DNA of 64,000 nucleotides from positions 2,480,001 through 2,544,000 of the forward strand of contig OZ244877.1 of the NCBI GenBank assembly GCA_965221145.1, read 5' to 3'. Below, piece by piece: positions 26,689 to 35,883 of this stretch (its first letter is position 1; each line of letters starts with the position of its first letter). The stretch is from Bin5 sp965221145 (GTDB lineage: Bacteria; Chloroflexota; Anaerolineae; Caldilineales; Caldilineaceae). The notes under the pieces were generated by a model. That model was not told where the DNA came from and ran no database searches. It saw only the letters and a list, made by a program, of their open reading frames with translations. Position numbers and translations under genes: made by a program.

Positions 26689-28350
26689 ATGCAACCCATG
26701 AGATTCGTGTCTTTGGGTCTACTGATCGTTTTGTCCTTGCTACTGGCCGCGTGCCAGTTCACACCAAACCAGTCGGAAGAGGTCACAGTGCCGGCAGAAG
26801 TGACGTCGGACCCTACGGCGACGCCTTCCCATTCAACTACATTCGACCCATCCAAGTACGCGAGAGTCTACGTCTATACGATTGAGGAGAGAGAAAATGA
26901 CGGCCGCTCGCTGCTCCACATCTCCTATCCGGTAACGGAGCAGGATGCGATCAACGCGCGCATGGAAGCGGTTACACAGCAATTCATTGACGAGTACCGT
27001 AACGAGGCGGCCCTGAACGAGGAGGGATATCAGGAGTACAAGAAGGAAACCGGCTGGGAGGCGGCGACCTTCATCACCCACTATCGTCAGAGCTTTGACG
27101 TTTCGATCGCAAACGAAAACGTGATCTTCTTCGACGTAGTGCGGTCAATTCACACGGGCGGCACGGGAAACAGCTATGTGATGGGTTTCATCTTCGATCG
27201 CCGCAGCGGAGAGGAGGTGACCATTCCCGATCTCTTTGTGGACGACGGCTATCTGGAGCGCCTCTCGGCTCTGACAAGAGAGGCATTGGCCGAACGTGTC
27301 AGCAAAGAGGAGCTACTGTTTTACCTGGACTGGGTTGAGCGGGGCACTGCGCCAACGGCAGAGAACTTCGACAACATCCTGTTCCGGGAAGACGCCACAG
27401 TGCTGATCATGTTTGACAAATATCAGGTTGCCCCAGGGGCGCAAGGGGTGGTCGAAGTTGTGTTGCCCGTGGGTGCGATTGCCGATCTGCTCAAACCGGA
27501 AATGCGGGAGCTGCTGGGCATGGAAGCGGACGAGGGAACGCTGCAAACGGAGTTCGCCGAGACCGTTGAGCAACTCAGAGAGGGTGTGACGATTGCGCCG
27601 GCGATAGCGTCGGCGCATTCCTCGGCATGGGTGCAGTTAAGCTCCGGGGGAACCGTGCAGTTGACTTTCTCTTCCGTCGCGGAGACGGATTCACCTGATC
27701 TGGCCCAGGCCGGCGCGACGGCTGAGGATGAAATCAACTGCAATGAGGTTGCTTGCGTGGCGCTCACATTCGATGACGGCCCTTCAATCTATACGGAGGG
27801 CCTTCTGGACACACTCAAAGAGAACGATGTCAAAGCAACGTTCTTCATTATCGGACAATCGGCCCGTATTCAATCCGAAACGGTAAGCCGCATTTTTGAG
27901 GAAGGTCACGAGATAGGAAATCATACCTGGAATCATCCCAATCTGACCCAACTTTCCGATGAATCGATCCAGCAGCAGATTCAGCAGACCGACGACATCG
28001 TAACTCAGATCATCGGCGAACCGACGCAGCATCTTCGCCCCCCTTATGGCGCATACAATGACCGCGTGCGGGCGGTATCAGGTCTGCCTATCATATTCTG
28101 GAGCGTTGATCCGATGGACTGGAGAGACCGCGATGCGGGGATCGTGGCCGCCAGAATCATCGAGTCGCCCGCCGGAGCGATCATCCTGTCGCACGACATT
28201 CACAAGACGACCGTTGCCGCGGTGCCAGCAATTATCGCGGCGCTGAGAGAGCGGGGGATACACTTCGTAACCGTCACGAAACTGCTCGGACCGCAGCCAC
28301 TGGTGCCGGGGAATGTTTACGCCAGACAATCCGATTCACCCTCTGAGTAG
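26689..28350 (+). CDS. Polysaccharide deacetylase (CE4) lipoprotein with N-terminal RsiV/DUF3298-like domain
   Basis: 553 aa, exported lipoprotein (LLLAACQ lipobox near residue 20). After a Thr/Ser/Pro linker comes a domain resembling DUF4163/DUF3298 (SIHTGGTGNSYVMGFIFD, DLFVDDGYLERLS). The C-terminal 200 residues are a NodB/CE4 deacetylase with its motifs in order: TFDDGPS (metal Asp), HTWNHPN (two metal His), RPPYG, DPMDWRDRD and ILSHDIHKTT. It removes N- or O-acetyl groups from cell-wall or imported polysaccharide. ATG 26689 follows AGAGGGGTGAACAG. The same architecture is known in peptidoglycan deacetylases of the PdaC type. Confidence 0.88.
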   Translation: MQPMRFVSLGLLIVLSLLLAACQFTPNQSEEVTVPAEVTSDPTATPSHSTTFDPSKYARVYVYTIEERENDGRSLLHISYPVTEQDAINARMEAVTQQFIDEYRNEAALNEEGYQEYKKETGWEAATFITHYRQSFDVSIANENVIFFDVVRSIHTGGTGNSYVMGFIFDRRSGEEVTIPDLFVDDGYLERLSALTREALAERVSKEELLFYLDWVERGTAPTAENFDNILFREDATVLIMFDKYQVAPGAQGVVEVVLPVGAIADLLKPEMRELLGMEADEGTLQTEFAETVEQLREGVTIAPAIASAHSSAWVQLSSGGTVQLTFSSVAETDSPDLAQAGATAEDEINCNEVACVALTFDDGPSIYTEGLLDTLKENDVKATFFIIGQSARIQSETVSRIFEEGHEIGNHTWNHPNLTQLSDESIQQQIQQTDDIVTQIIGEPTQHLRPPYGAYNDRVRAVSGLPIIFWSVDPMDWRDRDAGIVAARIIESPAGAIILSHDIHKTTVAAVPAIIAALRERGIHFVTVTKLLGPQPLVPGNVYARQSDSPSE

Positions 28351-28363
28351 CCAATCGGGGGTA

Positions 28364-28400
28364 GCCGGTGGGGCTTGGCAACTGACCACGATCCACCGGC
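28364..28400 (+). repeat. Inverted repeat downstream of the deacetylase gene
   Basis: GCCGGTGG (28364-28371) and CCACCGGC (28393-28400), 21-base loop, no T-tract. It may be a weak terminator or mRNA-end hairpin between the deacetylase and the next operon. Confidence 0.35.
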
Positions 28401-28421
28401 CACCACAAGGACCAAGCAACC

Positions 28422-30179
28422 TTGAACGACGACATCCGCTTTTTGTGGGACACCCCGGTGCCGATGCGTGACGGGGTGAAACTGTCGACCGACATTTACC
28501 TGCCGACGGGGGAGAAGGCCTATCCCGTTGTCCTCGCGCGGACGCCGTATGACAACATCGCGCCCCGCCTCGTTGAAGCGGCGCAGTTCTTCAGCGCGCG
28601 GGGCTATGCGGTCGTGCTGCAGGATGCACGCGGACGCTTTGATTCGGAAGGCCACTTCGAGCCGCGGGTGAACGAGGGGAAGGACGGCTACGACACGATC
28701 GAGTGGATCGCCGAACAGCCCTGGTCCACTGGCAAGATCGGCATGATGGGCGGGTCGTATGGCGCAACTGTTCAGTGGCTTGCTGCCCGCGAGCGTCCGC
28801 CGCACCTGACAACAGTTGTCAGTTCCGTCACCGGCGGCATGCGCTGGATGCACGATGAGAACTACATGAACGGGAAGTTTCCCGTCTTCCAGTTCCGCTG
28901 GTTGAACATGACCGGCGGGCGCACGATGCAGCACTACCCCTTCGAACCGCTGACCTCGCATCAGCCGGGTGTGGCCTCGCCCTACAACTTCAACAAGCTG
29001 ATCCGCACGCGACCGCTCAAGGATGTCGATAAGGTGGTCGGGCGCACCAATACCTATTGGCGCACCTGGCTGGAGCGCAACACCTACGACGAATACTGGC
29101 AGCAGATGTCCTTCGAGGACTACTTTGAACTGGTCGATCTGCCGGCGTTACACATCACCGGCTGGTTCGACAACTGCCAGTGGGGCGAGATGTATATGTA
29201 CAACGAGATGGTTGCCCGCTCGCCGGGGGGCGACAAGCAGTGGCTGCTGATCGGCCCGTGGGACCATGCCGGCTCGGCCAATCCAAAGCCGCGTCTGGGC
29301 GATCTGGCGTTCACGCAGGACGCGGTGCTGGACATCAGGGCGATCCATCTGCGCTGGTTCGACTACTGGCTGAAGGGCGTGGACAACGGGCAGAGGGACG
29401 AAGCTAAGGTCAAGATTTTCACGATGGGCCGCAACCGGTGGCGGGAGGAGACGGCCTGGCCCGTGCCCGAGATGGAACAAATCGCATACTATCTCCACAG
29501 CGGCGGCGCAGCCCACGTCCTGCCCGATGGCGACGAGCAAGTTGGGGCAGACAGCGGTTACGGAACGCTGAATACGACCGCACCAGGGGACGAGCCCAAC
29601 GACAAGTATATCTATGACCCGGATGATCCCGTGCCCTCGGTCGAGGATGCGGAGTCGCCTGCGCCACTGAAGGACTCGCACGTTCTGACGATGGACTATC
29701 GGTACGCCCTGCGCCGCGCGGACGTGTTGACTTACACCAGCGCGCCGCTGACAGAGGAACTCGAAGTAACCGGCACGGCCTTCATCACGCTGTACGCGGC
29801 CAGCGATTGCGTGGATACCGACTGGGTGGCGCTGCTGAGCGACCTGCAACCGGACGGCAAGTCGATTCCGCTCACGTCTGCGGTGATGCGCGCCTCTTAC
29901 CGGGCTGGCGCAAGCAAGATAGACAGCCCGCCCCCCTCGCCCATCACGCCATGCAAGGTGTACGAATACACGATTGAGTTCATGGCGACTTCGATGGCGT
30001 TTCAGCCCGGGCATCGTCTGCAAGTGGCGATCACCTCATCGCTCTACCCGGCCTATGATCTGAATCCGAATACGGGCGCGCCCATCGGGGAGGATCTGCC
30101 GAGCCAGCCAGCCCATCAGATCGTCTTCCACAACGCCGACTATCCGTCGCATCTCCTGTTGCCGTTGGTAAAGAGATGA
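28422..30179 (+). CDS. CocE/NonD family alpha/beta hydrolase (X-Pro dipeptidyl-peptidase type)
   Basis: 585 aa, TTG start after AAGGACCAAGCAACC. The catalytic domain has the TPVPMRDGVKLSTDIYLP opening, QDARGRFDSEG, and the nucleophile elbow GGSYGA (Ser112). GPWDHAG near residue 280 supplies the His. The C-terminal jelly-roll domain starts near LTYTSAPLTEELEVTG. CocE-type enzymes hydrolyse esters or amides; the substrate here is not known. No leader, so cytosolic. The stop overlaps the next ATG by four bases, starting a four-gene operon. Confidence 0.88.
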   Translation: MNDDIRFLWDTPVPMRDGVKLSTDIYLPTGEKAYPVVLARTPYDNIAPRLVEAAQFFSARGYAVVLQDARGRFDSEGHFEPRVNEGKDGYDTIEWIAEQPWSTGKIGMMGGSYGATVQWLAARERPPHLTTVVSSVTGGMRWMHDENYMNGKFPVFQFRWLNMTGGRTMQHYPFEPLTSHQPGVASPYNFNKLIRTRPLKDVDKVVGRTNTYWRTWLERNTYDEYWQQMSFEDYFELVDLPALHITGWFDNCQWGEMYMYNEMVARSPGGDKQWLLIGPWDHAGSANPKPRLGDLAFTQDAVLDIRAIHLRWFDYWLKGVDNGQRDEAKVKIFTMGRNRWREETAWPVPEMEQIAYYLHSGGAAHVLPDGDEQVGADSGYGTLNTTAPGDEPNDKYIYDPDDPVPSVEDAESPAPLKDSHVLTMDYRYALRRADVLTYTSAPLTEELEVTGTAFITLYAASDCVDTDWVALLSDLQPDGKSIPLTSAVMRASYRAGASKIDSPPPSPITPCKVYEYTIEFMATSMAFQPGHRLQVAITSSLYPAYDLNPNTGAPIGEDLPSQPAHQIVFHNADYPSHLLLPLVKR

Positions 30180-31414
30180 AGACCGCCACTACCTATTTGG
30201 CCGGCGCGGCAGAGACGGTGATTACGCACGTGAAGGACAGGCCACAGGTCTATGACGATCTGTACGCGCGCGCACTGATGCTGGCCGATGGGACAGACCG
30301 GCTTGCCATCGTTGCCACTGACATGGGGACCTTCAGCGTCGCCTATGTCGAGGTTCTGCTTCGACGCATCAGCCAGGCCACTGGCATCGCTGCGGATAAC
30401 ATCATCATCACGACATCACAGACGCACAATGCGCCGGGCGTTGACGGGCGAAACATAACGCCTGAGGCGAGCGAGTGGCTGGCTGAATGCATCGCCGGGT
30501 TGGTGAAGCGCGCGGACGCCGATCTCCAGCCCGCCAGACTGAACGTGGGCCGTGCGCCCGCGCAGATCGGCTACAACCGGCGCCTGATGGAGAACGGACA
30601 GGTCGTGATGGCGCCTAATCCTTATGGCGCGATCGTACCCTGGGTGGACGTTCTGGAGGCGAAGGCTTCGGACGGCAGACGGATCGCCGTGCTCTTCTCG
30701 CACGCCGCTCACCCGGTGATCGTCCACTGGCTGAGTGAAGAGGTCGGGCCGGACTTTCCGGGCTACGCGGTCAGGCATCTGCGCAACCTGCTGGCCAGAG
30801 CAGGTGAGCCGGAGGGCGTGTTCATGTTCGCGCAAGGCTGTTGCGGCGACATCAACGGCCATCCTTTGCGCGGCGGTTTCGGCGCATGTGAAGCCGCTGG
30901 ACTTTCGCTGGCCTTCGCCGTAACGCAGGCGCTTGAGAACGCGCAGACTCTCCCGCCCGGCGCGCTGCGGGCACGTTCGCTCGATCTGTCGCTGCCCCTG
31001 CGTGAGCCGCCCTCAGCAGCCGAGTGCCGCGAGGCGCTGACGCAGGAGCCGGACAGCGAGCGCTATCGAAGCCTTCTGAAAATGGCCGAAAGCGGTGAGC
31101 CGCAGTATCTTCCGCTCTCCATGCGCGCGCTCGCCGTCGGCGACGGGTTGTGTTTCCTCACGTTCACGGGCGAGATGTTTGCCGAATACCAGCTGTTCGC
31201 GGACAAGGTGTCGCCCTTCGCGCATACGTTTGCGTACAGCCACACGAATGGCATCACAGGGTACGTGGCTACGCAGAAGGACTACGAGTTGGGGCCGTCC
31301 GGCGGCTACGAAGCCTGGGGGCATCCGACCCGAAACTGGCCCTGGATGCCGCCGCAACCGCAGGCTGAACGGCTGGTCCACGCCGGGATCACGCGGCTCC
31401 TGGGCGAACTTTGA
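30176..31414 (+). CDS. Neutral/alkaline ceramidase-like N-terminal domain protein
   Basis: 412 aa. It resembles the N-terminal metal-binding domain of neutral ceramidases: TTSQTHNAPG, LFSHAAHPVIVH and FAQGCCGDING, with Zn-type histidines in the expected order. The C-terminal part includes LTFTGEMFAEYQLF and a TNGITGYVAT segment. It lacks a signal peptide and the C-terminal Ig-like domain of true ceramidases. Proteins of this short form are common in polysaccharide- and aminosugar-degrading clusters and their substrate is mostly unknown. Coupled to the CocE gene by ATGA. Confidence 0.8.
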   Translation: MKTATTYLAGAAETVITHVKDRPQVYDDLYARALMLADGTDRLAIVATDMGTFSVAYVEVLLRRISQATGIAADNIIITTSQTHNAPGVDGRNITPEASEWLAECIAGLVKRADADLQPARLNVGRAPAQIGYNRRLMENGQVVMAPNPYGAIVPWVDVLEAKASDGRRIAVLFSHAAHPVIVHWLSEEVGPDFPGYAVRHLRNLLARAGEPEGVFMFAQGCCGDINGHPLRGGFGACEAAGLSLAFAVTQALENAQTLPPGALRARSLDLSLPLREPPSAAECREALTQEPDSERYRSLLKMAESGEPQYLPLSMRALAVGDGLCFLTFTGEMFAEYQLFADKVSPFAHTFAYSHTNGITGYVATQKDYELGPSGGYEAWGHPTRNWPWMPPQPQAERLVHAGITRLLGEL

Positions 31415-31496
31415 CGGGCGGTTGGCGACTCGCGACATTCGAGCGCAAGGACGCAATCCACCATCCGCCGCTACTGATGAGGGAGAAAGAACCGCA

Positions 31497-32744
31497 ATGT
31501 CTAGCAATTCACGGCCGGACTTCGGGCCTTACTACATGCCCGACAAGTGGTGCCTGGACAGATACATGTATACCGAGGAAGTGCGCAGCAGCCTCAGTCT
31601 GCCCGCCAAATTCTATGTGCGGGACACGACGATTCGCGAGGGCGAGGAGACGCCTGGCCTTTCGATGACGCCGCGCGACAAGGTCAAGATCGCCGAGAAG
31701 CTCTTCGAGGCCGGTGTGCAGCAGGTGGACATCGGCTATGTCGGCGCGGAGCGGGACCACTATGAAACGGCCAAACTGATCAGGCGGGAGATCCCGGACC
31801 TGGCGATCACCGGCTTTGCCCGCGTCTGGTCGGCGGACTGGAAGCGGGACGTGGATCGCTGCCAGGAACTGGGCGTCGCACAGGTCGATGTCCTCCAGCA
31901 TCCGATTCTTATCTGGGCGTCGGATGAGCAGGTTAAGGAGCTAGGTCCGGCCAGGGAGGCGCTGATCCCGCGCACTGTCGAGGTCATTGAGTATGCCAAG
32001 CGTTGCGGGTTGCGGGTGGCCTACGGTCATCCCGATGTGTCGAGAACGCCCTGGGAGACGCTTCAGGAGTTCTACTCGGTCACGGCGCGGGCGGGAATCG
32101 ACCTGCTGATCCTCTACGAAGACGGCTATGGATGTCCGCCTGGCGTGCAGCATCTCGTGCGCAAGATACGCAATCTGGTGGACGTGCCGCTGATGATCCA
32201 CTGCCACGACGATCTCGGTCTGGGGACGGCCAATGTGCTGGCGGCAGTGGGCGCGGGCGCGCAGGCGGCGGACCTGGTCGTGAACGGCCTGGGGGACAAG
32301 GGGGGACTGGTCAAGCTGGAAGAGGTGGCCGTCGCACTGGAAACGCACTATGGCATTTCCACTGGCATCCGTCTGGAGAAGCTGACCGAGTTGTCGCGCT
32401 TCGTCGAGGAGATCACCGGCTTCAAGCGGCAGATTAACAAGCCGCTGGTGGGCGAAAATGCCTACATTCACGAAGCCGAACTGCATGTCTACTGTATCGT
32501 GAAGGGGCTGTGGGAAGCGATGGAGGGCGTCCACCCGCACGTGATCGGCCAGGAGCGGACTGTGGTATTTGGCAGCACGACGCTCCACGGAGAGGCGGTG
32601 CGCGCCAGACTGGACGTTATCGGGCTGCGATACAACTCACAGGACATCGAGCAAATCGTGGGCAAGCTCAGAGCGCGCCTGGAGACACAGCACTCGCTTA
32701 CGCTGGAGGAGTTCGACAAACTGGCGCGCACTGTACTCGTGTGA
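31497..32744 (+). CDS. HMGL-like (DRE-TIM) acyltransferase/lyase, LeuA/homocitrate synthase relative
   Basis: 415 aa from ATG 31497 with GAGGGAGAAAG upstream; the open frame reaches to 31095 inside the previous gene and is not used. The DRE-TIM barrel is marked by FYVRDTTIREGEETPG (metal Asp and catalytic Arg), VDIGYVGAERDHY, HCHDDLGLGTAN (metal His pair) and a late KLEEVAVALE. The LeuA-type GxGERxGN motif is replaced by GLGDKGGL, so standard isopropylmalate synthesis is unlikely. It could be a lyase or Claisen-type enzyme in the pathway run by this operon (inference). Confidence 0.8.
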   Translation: MSSNSRPDFGPYYMPDKWCLDRYMYTEEVRSSLSLPAKFYVRDTTIREGEETPGLSMTPRDKVKIAEKLFEAGVQQVDIGYVGAERDHYETAKLIRREIPDLAITGFARVWSADWKRDVDRCQELGVAQVDVLQHPILIWASDEQVKELGPAREALIPRTVEVIEYAKRCGLRVAYGHPDVSRTPWETLQEFYSVTARAGIDLLILYEDGYGCPPGVQHLVRKIRNLVDVPLMIHCHDDLGLGTANVLAAVGAGAQAADLVVNGLGDKGGLVKLEEVAVALETHYGISTGIRLEKLTELSRFVEEITGFKRQINKPLVGENAYIHEAELHVYCIVKGLWEAMEGVHPHVIGQERTVVFGSTTLHGEAVRARLDVIGLRYNSQDIEQIVGKLRARLETQHSLTLEEFDKLARTVLV

Positions 32745-32750
32745 TTTCCT

Positions 32751-34121
32751 ATGAATGAGCGACCCAATGTGATCGTCTGCGTCTGCGACCAGTTGCGGGC
32801 GTTTGAGGTCGGCTGTTACGGCAACGATGTCATTCACACGCCGCATATTGATCGGCTGGCTGGCGAGGGCATGCGCTTCGAGCACGCCGTGTCCACGGAC
32901 CCGGTCTGTATGCCCGCCCGCTCCTCGCTGATTTCGGGGCAGTACGCCCGCACGTGCATGGGCGCCACCGGCAATGTGACGGAGTTCGACGAACACGGCA
33001 AGCCAATCGTGTCTTCGTGGCCGCTCGGCGTTCGGCTCCACATTCCGGACGCCACGATCGCCGAGCAGTTCAAGGCCGCCGGTTACGATACGGCGCTGAT
33101 CGGCAAGTGGCATATTCACACCGCGCCCGAACTGTTGGGCTTCGACTATACGCTTCATCCGCGAGTGAATCACCGCCACACCGGCCAGGAGTTCGTCGAG
33201 AACGGCGGCAGGCCGCAGGTCGTGGACGGGTTCAGCGTGGAGTATGAGATCGAGAACGTTCTCGATTACCTCGCTGCCGAGCGAGACAACCCGTTCTTCC
33301 TCTACTACAGCATCTCTCCGCCGCACATGCCATTGGCAGACGCGCCGGACGAATATCTGACGATGTACGCGCCGGAAAATGTACCGCTAAGGCCAAACGT
33401 CTTTGTAGACGGCAAGATGGCGCATGACGAGGAATGGTTCAAAGTCTATCTGTGGGACTTTCTCTATTACGCCAGGAAGCTGCCCCATACGCTGGATCTG
33501 CCCGTCGGCTTCGACCTGCGCCAGCTGACGGCGCTCTATTACGGCCTTACGACCTGGGTCGATGACATGGTGGGGCGGCTGATGGACGGGTTGCGGCAAA
33601 ATGGGCTGCTCGACAACACAATCGTCGTCTTCACCTCGGATCACGGCGATAACCTGGGCAGCCATCACAGTTTCAACAAGGGTCTGCTGATCGAGGAGTC
33701 GATTCGGATTCCCTTGATTTTCCATTCGCCGCGGCGCTGGCAGGCAGCCGTCAACCACTCTCAGGTTGCGCAGCTTGTCGATATTATGCCGACCGTACTT
33801 GATGTCTGCGGATGTAACGTACCCGCGCATGTGCAGGGGCGCAGCCTTTCGTCGATTCTGGCAGGGGAGCGCCAACAATTGGAAGAATATTGGGGCTTCA
33901 TCGAGACAGCGGACGGCGAAATCGGGGTCAGAACGCCCACCCACCTTCTGGGTATGGGCGTTGCGCAAGAGGACGGCAGAGCAGAGGACAAGCCCCGCCA
34001 TTTCTATGATCTGCGGGACGACCCGTTTGAGATGAACAATCTCGCTGGCACGGGTCAGCAGCCACAGATTGCTGCCAAGCTCGAAGGGCTGCTCAGGGCG
34101 TGGCACGCGGACATGCCTTGA
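32751..34121 (+). CDS. Sulfatase (formylglycine-dependent)
   Basis: 456 aa. CMPARSSLISG at residues 53-63 contains the CxPxR motif whose Cys53 is converted to formylglycine. CDQLR near the N-terminus (metal Asp), GKWHIHT, and FTSDHGDNLG (metal Asp/His) complete the site. No leader, so cytosolic, probably acting on imported sulfated oligosaccharide or sulfate esters. Needs a formylglycine-generating enzyme, which is not in the window. Last gene of the CocE operon, six bases after the synthase stop. Phosphonate or phosphodiester hydrolysis is a possible alternative within the alkaline phosphatase superfamily. Confidence 0.9.
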   Translation: MNERPNVIVCVCDQLRAFEVGCYGNDVIHTPHIDRLAGEGMRFEHAVSTDPVCMPARSSLISGQYARTCMGATGNVTEFDEHGKPIVSSWPLGVRLHIPDATIAEQFKAAGYDTALIGKWHIHTAPELLGFDYTLHPRVNHRHTGQEFVENGGRPQVVDGFSVEYEIENVLDYLAAERDNPFFLYYSISPPHMPLADAPDEYLTMYAPENVPLRPNVFVDGKMAHDEEWFKVYLWDFLYYARKLPHTLDLPVGFDLRQLTALYYGLTTWVDDMVGRLMDGLRQNGLLDNTIVVFTSDHGDNLGSHHSFNKGLLIEESIRIPLIFHSPRRWQAAVNHSQVAQLVDIMPTVLDVCGCNVPAHVQGRSLSSILAGERQQLEEYWGFIETADGEIGVRTPTHLLGMGVAQEDGRAEDKPRHFYDLRDDPFEMNNLAGTGQQPQIAAKLEGLLRAWHADMP

Positions 34122-34170
34122 ATTAAGCAGACTTCAGAAGACTGAACGGTAAGAGCCAGCAGACCGCATT

Positions 34171-34382
34171 TCACTTACTCATGCGGACGACCAGGTCTTG
34201 CCCGGCTTCTGCCCGTACTCGCTGGGCCAGTGAGATAGTCACCGACTCCGAACGCTGTTCGATGCTGGCCGGGACAGGCTCGCCCGCCAGTCTAACTGAG
34301 ACCGCCTCGACCGTTGCACGCGACGGCAGCGCATACGCCATCTCCTTCACGGCCAACTCGCCGGACAAGACCTGCCAGCGCA
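34171..34382 (-). pseudogene. C-terminal remnant of a glycosidase-like gene
   Basis: On the minus strand about 68 residues read RWQVLSGELAVKEMAYALPS onwards to a stop at 34171. The composition is of a beta-domain tail as found at the end of large glycosidase-type proteins; the family is not certain. It stops exactly at the edge of the inverted-repeat element beginning at 34383, and the missing upstream part is not found on the element's other side. The insertion was therefore followed or accompanied by a deletion. Confidence 0.45.
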
Positions 34383-34625
34383 GGGTGTATCCAGGATTTT
34401 TGGCGCGCTTCTCGCCCTATTTTGTCAGCTACGCGGGGTGCGGGCGAGACGCCCGCGATCCCAGGGGGATATGCAACAATCTCGGATGCACCCCTCTCAC
34501 AGGACGTAACCCAGAACATTGGAGAGAATTGCCTGACGATTGGCGGCTTCGACCAGGTCGATGGGTTTGGCCTCACTTGGCGGACAATCAATTGGCATGC
34601 ACCCACAAAAATCCTGGATACACCC
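34383..34625. mobile_element. 243-bp MITE-like element with 20-bp perfect inverted ends
   Basis: GGGTGTATCCAGGATTTTTG (34383-34402) and its exact complement (34606-34625) bound a non-coding segment. Inside is the palindrome GCGGGCG-AGA-CGCCCGC (34440-34456). No clear target duplication flanks it and no transposase is present, so the family is unassigned. Confidence 0.65.
34440..34456. repeat. REP-like palindromic repeat, copy A
   Basis: GCGGGCGAGACGCCCGC, 7-bp perfect arms, followed by GATCCCAGGG. The same unit with two mismatches occurs in the opposite orientation at 60593-60621. Confidence 0.6.
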
Positions 34626-34662
34626 ATCAGGTTTTTTCGTGCTTCAGGAGGCCCGTTCGTGC

Positions 34663-34668
34663 TATAAT
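34663..34668 (+). promoter_or_regulatory. Candidate -10 box for the Gfo/Idh gene
   Basis: Perfect TATAAT 77 bases before the oxidoreductase ATG, just outside the 243-bp element. The -35 region is poor. Confidence 0.35.
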
Positions 34669-34744
34669 GGTGGCGACCATTCAACTATTGAGACCTGAAT
34701 TGGGTTATCCGCACGAGTCGCCCTCACGGAAGGAATCGAGGCCA

Positions 34745-35851
34745 ATGACTTTGCGAGCCGGAATTGTCGGGTGCGGCGGCATTAGTCGTGCCCACGCCGC
34801 GGCATACGCCAACCTGGACGGGGTCACGCTCAGCGCCCTGTGCGACATCAACCGCGAAGCGCTCGATGTGCGCGCAGAGGAACATGGCGTCTCCGCGCGC
34901 TATACCGACTATGAGGAAATGTTCGAGAAGGAAGCGCTGGACCTTGTCAGTGCCTGCACGCACGCTCCGCTGCATGGACCGGTCGCCATCGCCGCCGCAA
35001 AGTATGGCGTCAACGTGCTGAGCGAGAAACCGCTGTCGGTCGACCTGAAGACTGCCGACGAGATGTTGGCCGCCTGCACGGAGGCGGGCGTGCGGCTAGC
35101 GATCAGCCACCAGTTCCGCTTCACGCCGCTCTTCCAGGAGGCCAAGGCCTGGATCGAAGCGGGGCGGCTCGGCGAGTTCCGCTCAGTGCGGGAGGTGGGG
35201 AAAGGGCGTCCGGCCGGTTTCGAGCTGATGGAGATGGGCGTACACTACTTTGACGAGATGGGCTTCTTCATGGACGGCATCGACTGGATCCATGCCCAGA
35301 TCAGCTACCAGGGTCACGCTGTGGGCGTAGAGGACATAATGACGAGCCGCGAACTGTGCAGTACAGACCGCCGCGACAACGGCATTGTTGCCGGCGACAC
35401 GATGATGATCCACGTCCAGGGGCGGAACGCAGGCTACGGGGTCATGGAACTCTACCGCCGCGAAGCCACGCAGGGCTGGTTGATGGGCCCGCATATTATC
35501 GGCTCCGAGGGACAGTTGATGATCAAGCCGAATCCACGCACGAATGTCGATGAAATTTGGCACTGTCCGTTCGATGTCTCCTTTGCCGCGCATACGCCGC
35601 AGTGGGAGAGGGTGACGATTGACCGTGAACGCTTTCGGATTGGGGACAAGCTGTGGGAGAGCCGCAGTTCGATCTGGAGCGTGCGCGATATGGTCAATTC
35701 GATCCGTGAAGGGCGGCAGCCTGAACTCGGCGGCGCGGCTGCGTTGACTTCGCTGGAGTGCGTCGCGGCGGTCTATGAGTCCCATTTCACGGGCGCGAGG
35801 GCGACTTTGCCCTTGAAAGATCGCCGTCACCCACTTATCAAGCGTCTCTGA
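34745..35851 (+). CDS. Gfo/Idh/MocA family oxidoreductase
   Basis: 368 aa NAD(P)-dependent sugar or inositol dehydrogenase-type protein. Rossmann start LRAGIVGCGGISRAHAAAY, then LSEKPLSVD carrying the EKP motif, and MGVHYFDEMGFFM as the likely catalytic His segment. ATG follows GGAAGGAATCGAGG; the upstream frame to 34181 runs through repeat DNA and is rejected. Followed by the epimerase gene after 32 bases, suggesting an operon for oxidising an uncommon sugar. Confidence 0.88.
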   Translation: MTLRAGIVGCGGISRAHAAAYANLDGVTLSALCDINREALDVRAEEHGVSARYTDYEEMFEKEALDLVSACTHAPLHGPVAIAAAKYGVNVLSEKPLSVDLKTADEMLAACTEAGVRLAISHQFRFTPLFQEAKAWIEAGRLGEFRSVREVGKGRPAGFELMEMGVHYFDEMGFFMDGIDWIHAQISYQGHAVGVEDIMTSRELCSTDRRDNGIVAGDTMMIHVQGRNAGYGVMELYRREATQGWLMGPHIIGSEGQLMIKPNPRTNVDEIWHCPFDVSFAAHTPQWERVTIDRERFRIGDKLWESRSSIWSVRDMVNSIREGRQPELGGAAALTSLECVAAVYESHFTGARATLPLKDRRHPLIKRL

Positions 35852-35883
35852 TCGCGCTGCCCGCAACTGTACAAGGAACTACT

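Noticed and set aside
31095..31496. Upstream extension of the HMGL-type frame
   Set aside because: It lies wholly in another frame of the ceramidase-like gene; ATG 31497 follows a ribosome site.
34181..34744. Long upstream extension of the Gfo/Idh frame
   Set aside because: It runs through an inverted-repeat element and antisense coding debris; the real start has a good ribosome site at 34745.
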